Notes under the pieces: model-generated
The model's database searches: none
What the model was told of the DNA's origin: nothing
Seen by the model: only the letters and a program-made list of their open reading frames with translations
Source of the DNA: Actinoplanes sp. DH11
GTDB taxonomy: Bacteria; Actinomycetota; Actinomycetes; Mycobacteriales; Micromonosporaceae
Assembly (NCBI RefSeq): GCF_020873875.1
Contig: NZ_JAHWGU010000022.1
Span: 100,027 to 164,026, forward strand
Length of the DNA stretch: 64,000 nt
Direction: 5' to 3'
Shown: positions 60,130 to 64,000 of the stretch, piece by piece
How the letters are laid out: each line of letters opens with the position of its first letter
Numbering within the stretch: the first letter of the stretch is position 1
Program-made: the position numbers and the translations under genes

Positions 60130-60148
60130 CATACCCCCCACCCGTATG
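60130..60148. promoter_or_regulatory. Possible copper-responsive operator
   Basis: CATAC and GTATG ends flank a C-tract (19 bp in all) 38 bp upstream of the copZ start. A general resemblance to CsoR-type sites (TACCC...GGGTA) is only partial. Confidence 0.3.
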
Positions 60149-60229
60149 AACGACTTCTGCCCTGAGAGTTGGTCGCGCCCACCCGCCGCCGAGTTCCCGG
60201 GGTCCGTGCCGTTCGGTAGATTCCGCCGC

Positions 60230-60838
60230 GTGACGGAGCGCAGGCGTGGACAGTACGTGCTGACCGAGGACCGGGACCGGGTCGACCTGGATCGGGTGCA
60301 CCGGTGGTTGTCGGACGAGTCCTACTGGGCAGCGGGCCGGGAACGCGACGTCGTGGCCCGGTCGATCGACGGCTCCCTGCCGTTCTCGGTCCTGCTCGGC
60401 GAGGAACAGGTCGGGTTCGCCCGCGTGGTGACCGACGGCGCCACGTTCGCGTGGATCTGCGACGTGTTCGTGGACCCGGCGCATCGCGGACACGGCCTCG
60501 GCACCTGGCTGGTCGACAGCATCGTGGCGAGCCTCACCGACCGGGGGATCCTGCGCCTGCTGCTGGCCACCCGCGACGCGCACGAGGTGTACCGGCGGTC
60601 CGGGTTCGAGCCGCTGGCGGGGGCCCAGCGGTTCATGGAGCTCGACCGCAGACCCACGCGCAACGCGATCCTCGGCTTCCTGGCCGCCGATCCGGCCGGT
60701 CCCGTCGCCGGCTCCCCGGCCGATGAGCCCCCGGCCGGTTCCCAGGCGGGTGAGCCCTCGGCCGGTTCTCAGGCCGGTTCCTCAGCCGGCAACGGCCAGG
60801 GCGAGGGGCAGGACGGCGTCGGCACCGGCACGGCGTAG
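60230..60838 (+). CDS. GNAT-family N-acetyltransferase
   Basis: 202 residues from GTG 60230; ATG 60146 is an alternative start but gives an untypical N-terminus. GNAT core: WICDVFVDPAHRGHGLGTWLVD (acetyl-CoA pyrophosphate loop) and TRDAHEVYRRSGFEPL. A C-terminal tail repeats PAGSQAGE/PSAGSQAG. Overlaps the convergent recQ stop by 57 bp. Substrate unknown. Confidence 0.83.
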   Translation: MTERRRGQYVLTEDRDRVDLDRVHRWLSDESYWAAGRERDVVARSIDGSLPFSVLLGEEQVGFARVVTDGATFAWICDVFVDPAHRGHGLGTWLVDSIVASLTDRGILRLLLATRDAHEVYRRSGFEPLAGAQRFMELDRRPTRNAILGFLAADPAGPVAGSPADEPPAGSQAGEPSAGSQAGSSAGNGQGEGQDGVGTGTA

Positions 60839-62908
60839 CGCGCGGCCGGCCAGCGTCATCGTCCAGCCCGAGTCGACCAGGTCGTCGACGAGCAGCAGCG
60901 GGCCGCTGTGGTCCGCCAGGCCGGCGGCCAGTTCCGGTGGGACGGTGAAGGCCTCGTGCAATGCCCGTACGCGCTGGGCGCTGTTGCCCCGCGCCAGCTC
61001 CTCCCCCGCGTGCTCGCTGCTCAGAGCACCGAGAAGCGGCAGCCGGCCGACCTTCGCGATGTGCTCGGCGAGGCTGTGGACAAGTTGTGGACGACGGTGT
61101 GAACCGACCGCCACCACCGCCACCGGGCGCTCCTGCCAGGCGTCGTCGCCGTGCGCCCAGGACTTGAGCACCTCCACCACCGCGGCGGCCAGTTCGGCCG
61201 GGATCGGGGCGTCCGGTGAGTCCGCGCCGACCAGCGCGCGCAGCCGGCTGCCCCAGCCCAGGTCGGAGAGGCGGCCGACCGCACGGCCCGGTTCGATCTG
61301 CTCGCCCGGCGGGATCTTGCCCTTCAACCCGACACCGACGGCGGCCAGTCCGGTCGGCCACATCTTCTTCGGCGTGACCTCGACACCCGGCCGGCCCAGG
61401 AAGCCGTCCGCGGCGGTCAGGGCGGCCGGGGAGATCTCGGTGTCGAAAAGCGGGCCGGCACAGTTGTCGCAGCGGCCGCAGGGCTTCGCTTCCGGGTCGT
61501 CGAGACAGGTGCGGAGGAATTCCATCCGGCAGGTGCTCGTACGCGCGTACTCGATCATGGTCTGTTGTTCCGCGGAGCGTGCCTCCGCGACGCGCCGCAA
61601 CCGCACGCCGTCATAGGTCCACGGCTCGCCGGTGGCCAGCCAGCCACCGCGCGTGCGCCGCACCGCGCCGTCCACATCCAGCACCTTGAGCATCAGCTCC
61701 AGGCGGGTGCGGCGCAGGTCGACGAGGGGTTCCAGGGCCTGGGTGGAGATCGGCTGATCCGGGGAGAGGCGGGACAGCACCTGCCGCACCTGGTCCTCGG
61801 GCGGGAACGCGAGGGAGGCGAAGTACCGCCAGATCGCGGCGTCCTCCGGGCCCGGCAGCAGCACCACCTCGGCGTGCTCGACCGCGCGACCGGCCCGGCC
61901 CACCTGCTGGTAGTAGGCGATCGGCGACGGCGGTGCGCCCAGGTGCACGACGAACCCGAGGTCCGGCTTGTCGAAGCCCATCCCCAGCGCGGACGTCGCC
62001 ACCAACGCCTTGATCTTGTTGTCCAGCAGGTCCTGCTCGGCCGCCCGGCGGTCCGCGTCCTCGACCTGGCCGGTGTACGACGCCACGGCGAACCCCCGCG
62101 ACCGCAGGAACTCCGCCGTCTCGGTCGCCGCCGCCACCGTCAGCGTGTAGACGATCCCCGAACCCGGCAGCCGGTCCAGGTGGTCGGCGAGCCAGGCCAG
62201 CCGGTGCGCCGGATCGGCGAGATCGAGCACCGCGAGCCGCAGCGAATCCCGGTCCAGCGGGCCGCGCAGCACCAACGCGTCACCGAGCTGGTCGGCGACG
62301 TCCGCGGTGACCCGGGCGTTCGCGGTGGCCGTCGTCGCCAGCACCGGCGTCTGCGACGGCAGACCCGCCAGGAACGTCCGCAACCGCCGGTAGTCGGGCC
62401 GGAAGTCGTGCCCCCAGTCCGACACGCAGTGTGCCTCGTCCACCACGAGCAACCCCGTGCTCGACGCCAAACCGGGCAGCACATTGTCCCGGAAGTCCGG
62501 GTTGTTCAGCCGCTCCGGGCTGATCAGCAGCACGTCGACCTCACCGGCACGGACCTCGGCCTCGATCAGCGACCACTCGTCCAGGTTCGCCGAGTTGATC
62601 GTCCGCGCCCGGATGCCGGCCCGGGCGGCCGCGTCGACCTGGTTACGCATCAGCGCCAGCAGCGGCGACACGATCACCGTGGGGCCGGTGTTGCCGGCCG
62701 CCCGCAGCAGGGCCGTGGCCACGAAATAGACGGCCGATTTCCCCCAGCCGGTGCGCTGCACGCAGAGCACCCGCCGCCGGTCCACGGTGAGTGCCTCGAT
62801 CGCGCGCCACTGGTCCTCACGGAGGCGCGCGCCCTCCCCGGCCAGGCGGCGCAGCACCTCCTCGGCGCGCTCCCGAACGGCGGCCCGGTCCTGCGTTGTC
62901 TCAGTCAC
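60782..62908 (-). CDS. recQ: RecQ helicase fused to phosphoribosyltransferase-like domain
   Basis: 708 residues. Helicase motifs: REDQWRAIEALT (0), RTGWGKSAVYF (I), DEAHCVSDWGHDFRPDYRRL (II), ATTATANARV (III), TSALGMGFDKPDLGFVVH (V), QVGRAGRA (VI). The RecQ-Ct zinc site follows (CRMEFLRTC and CGRCDNC). After about residue 530 the HRDC domain is replaced by a type I phosphoribosyltransferase-like domain ending GPLLLVDDLVDSGWTM, the PRPP-binding motif. Such fusions are known in actinobacteria; how the PRTase works with the helicase is unknown. Start ATG 62908. Confidence 0.9.
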   Translation of the reverse strand: MTETTQDRAAVRERAEEVLRRLAGEGARLREDQWRAIEALTVDRRRVLCVQRTGWGKSAVYFVATALLRAAGNTGPTVIVSPLLALMRNQVDAAARAGIRARTINSANLDEWSLIEAEVRAGEVDVLLISPERLNNPDFRDNVLPGLASSTGLLVVDEAHCVSDWGHDFRPDYRRLRTFLAGLPSQTPVLATTATANARVTADVADQLGDALVLRGPLDRDSLRLAVLDLADPAHRLAWLADHLDRLPGSGIVYTLTVAAATETAEFLRSRGFAVASYTGQVEDADRRAAEQDLLDNKIKALVATSALGMGFDKPDLGFVVHLGAPPSPIAYYQQVGRAGRAVEHAEVVLLPGPEDAAIWRYFASLAFPPEDQVRQVLSRLSPDQPISTQALEPLVDLRRTRLELMLKVLDVDGAVRRTRGGWLATGEPWTYDGVRLRRVAEARSAEQQTMIEYARTSTCRMEFLRTCLDDPEAKPCGRCDNCAGPLFDTEISPAALTAADGFLGRPGVEVTPKKMWPTGLAAVGVGLKGKIPPGEQIEPGRAVGRLSDLGWGSRLRALVGADSPDAPIPAELAAAVVEVLKSWAHGDDAWQERPVAVVAVGSHRRPQLVHSLAEHIAKVGRLPLLGALSSEHAGEELARGNSAQRVRALHEAFTVPPELAAGLADHSGPLLLVDDLVDSGWTMTLAGRALRRAGADAVLPLALAVAG

Positions 62909-62945
62909 CCGGCATGTCTATCAGCCGGCACGGGCAGACCCCGAG

Positions 62946-62975
62946 TTATCCACAGCCGCGGCCCGTTTGTCCACA
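62946..62975 (+). other. Two DnaA boxes
   Basis: TTATCCACA (62946-62954) and TTGTCCACA (62967-62975), direct orientation, 21 bp apart (two helical turns). Both match DnaA-box consensus perfectly. Upstream of recQ, beside the 26-bp repeats. A further TTGTCCACA lies inside recQ (61075-61083, reverse). Confidence 0.65.
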
Positions 62976-62984
62976 GTCGCGGCG

Positions 62985-63114
62985 CGGTTACGGCACGGGA
63001 TCGCGGCGCACGGTCACGGCACGGGATCGCGGCGCACGGTCACGGCACGGGATCGCGGCGCACGGTTACGGCACGGGATCGCGGCGCACGGTCGCGGCAC
63101 GGGATCGCGGCGCG
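62985..63114. repeat. Five 26-bp tandem direct repeats
   Basis: Units starting at 62985, 63011, 63037, 63063 and 63089, each CGGTyACGGCACGGGATCGC followed by GGCGCA, almost identical (the last has GTCGCGGC). Period 26 is not a multiple of 3, so they are not coding. Iteron-like block downstream of two DnaA boxes. Confidence 0.9.
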
Positions 63115-63135
63115 GCGGCAGAGGCGGCTGGCGTT

Positions 63136-63201
63136 GTTGATCTGCTAGCGCTACGAAATCGCTGTGATCAAGGGGTTGAAACCGCGATTTCGCGTCGCTA
63201 G
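63136..63201. repeat. Palindromic dispersed repeat, copy 2 (truncated)
   Basis: GTTGATCTGCTAGCGCTACG at left and CGATTTCGCGTCGCTAG at right. It matches the reverse complement of 32872-32946, but stops at CGCTAG instead of continuing AGATCAAC; sequence of the IS flank begins there. Confidence 0.8.
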
Positions 63202-63222
63202 CGACTCTGTTGCCCATTGTGG

Positions 63223-64000
63223 TTAGGGGGTGGGTTGTAGGCGTGCGAGGTGGCTGGTGTGTGGGGTTTGGAGGTGGTGGCCGGTCCAGTAGGCGTAGAG
63301 GCGGATGAGGTTGAGGGCGGTGGCTTTGAAGGCGTGTTCGAGGGTGGTTTTGCGTATGCCGTGGTAGCGGGCGTGGCGGGTGTCGGTGGTTTTGACGGAT
63401 TGGGCGATGGTGGCTTCGATGCCGGCGCGGTGGGCGTAGGTGGCCTGCCATTGTTTGGTGGTTTGTTGGGTGCGGGCGTTGTCGAGGGCTTGTTGGATGG
63501 GTTGAGGGCGGATGGTGAGGTAGCGGCGGCTGGCGGTGGTGCAGCGGGTTTTGGCGGGGCAGGGGCGGCAGACGGTGGTGGTGAAGGCGATCGAGATGAT
63601 GTCGGTGTCGCCTCGGCGGCCGGGGATCCAGGTGGAGGTGGTGTGGCCTTGCGGGCAGGTCGCCTGCTGCTGGTCGTAGTCGATGGTGAACGCGGTGCGG
63701 TCGTAGCCGCCGGGGGTGGTGGCTTGGGTGCAGGTGTCGGCCAGGACCGGGGTGATCAGGGTGATCCCGAAGGTGGTGTGGCTGGAGACCAGCAGGTCGG
63801 CTGAGGGGTAGCCGGAGTCGAGGTAGTGCTCGGCGGGGAGCAGGTCGCGGCGGGCCAGTTGCTGGTGGATGGATTCGGTCATCGTGGTGTCCGCGGTGGT
63901 GGCGTCAGTGGTGGCGATGTTGGTGATCAGGTTCGGTGGCGGTGGGGTGCCGGTGGTGCCGGGTTCGCCCGGTGTGGCGTCGCAGGTTTCGCTGATGTGC
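63223..64000 (-). CDS. IS1182-like transposase, C-terminal part
   Basis: About 258 codons are visible; the frame stays open past the window edge, so the N-terminus and the first catalytic Asp lie beyond 64000. Visible: DSGYPSADLL (second Asp region), a cysteine cluster CRPCPAKTRC typical of this family, and HRAGIEATIAQSVKTTDTRHARY (Glu region, R-x-G-x-E). Codon bias differs (many ACC/CAC), a sign of transfer. Terminal inverted repeats are not identified. Confidence 0.85.
   Translation of the reverse strand, partial: HISETCDATPGEPGTTGTPPPPNLITNIATTDATTADTTMTESIHQQLARRDLLPAEHYLDSGYPSADLLVSSHTTFGITLITPVLADTCTQATTPGGYDRTAFTIDYDQQQATCPQGHTTSTWIPGRRGDTDIISIAFTTTVCRPCPAKTRCTTASRRYLTIRPQPIQQALDNARTQQTTKQWQATYAHRAGIEATIAQSVKTTDTRHARYHGIRKTTLEHAFKATALNLIRLYAYWTGHHLQTPHTSHLARLQPTP

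Noticed and set aside
62985..63114. CRISPR array
   Set aside because: The 26-bp units are directly joined, no unique spacers, no cas genes nearby.

Overview
The window looks like a stretch of chromosome from a high-GC actinobacterium, most likely a Micromonosporaceae member close to Actinoplanes. This is inferred from the base composition, GTG starts, TGATG/ATGA/GTGA gene overlaps, actinobacterial families (DUF3152, DUF3107, SigE-type ECF factors, RecQ-phosphoribosyltransferase fusion, MoeZ) and the gene order tRNA-Thr/tRNA-Met/rpmG/hadAB-like/tRNA-Trp/secE/nusG/rplA/rplJ/rplL. No database was searched.

Layout. 1-7.1 kb, minus strand: translation and transcription core, read from tRNA-Thr down to rplL, with an ABC exporter pair between rplA and rplJ and, unusually, no rplK (L11) between nusG and rplA. 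7.2-18.3 kb: a GGDEF-EAL c-di-GMP protein, a tiny exported peptide, a small HTH protein with a large dyad operator, LysE and YajQ genes, tRNA-Tyr, an ECF sigma/membrane-protein pair with its own ECF promoter, MOSC, GNAT, a luciferase-like oxidoreductase and an MFS exporter with a double palindromic operator. 18.4-33.5 kb: htpX and a partial complex I set, nuoC-H-(Uma2)-I-J-K-L-M-N. nuoB is stranded 4.6 kb away behind two duplicated ECF sigma cassettes (one truncated), a DUF2252 gene and a divergent hemC. 33.5-45.6 kb: fic with a 21-bp operator, a PLP decarboxylase plus GPH-type transporter, a compact gamma-glutamyltransferase-like enzyme, a TetR/epimerase pair, an alkyltransferase-like protein, proB-proA, a QW-repeat protein and moeZ. 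45.7-54.2 kb: two DUF3152 zincin-like membrane proteins, an alpha/beta hydrolase, a very Pro/Ala-rich protein, TetR and DUF3107. 54.5-64 kb: DEAD-box helicase, heme-oxygenase homologue, methyltransferase, copper chaperone with a partner, GNAT, RecQ-PRTase, then a non-coding block with two DnaA boxes, five 26-bp direct repeats and a palindromic dispersed element abutting a partial IS1182-like transposase.

How it works together. Most genes are housekeeping. The accessory interest lies in small self-regulated units (three ECF-type promoters, the HTH dyad, the fic operator, the TetR operators), in a broken-up complex I locus, and in repeats. I did not find a CRISPR array, prophage or obvious biosynthetic cluster. 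The strongest unusual signals are the missing rplK, the duplicated and truncated sigma cassette with leaderless promoter geometry, the heme-oxygenase homologue without its proximal histidine, and the DnaA-box/26-bp repeat block next to recQ.
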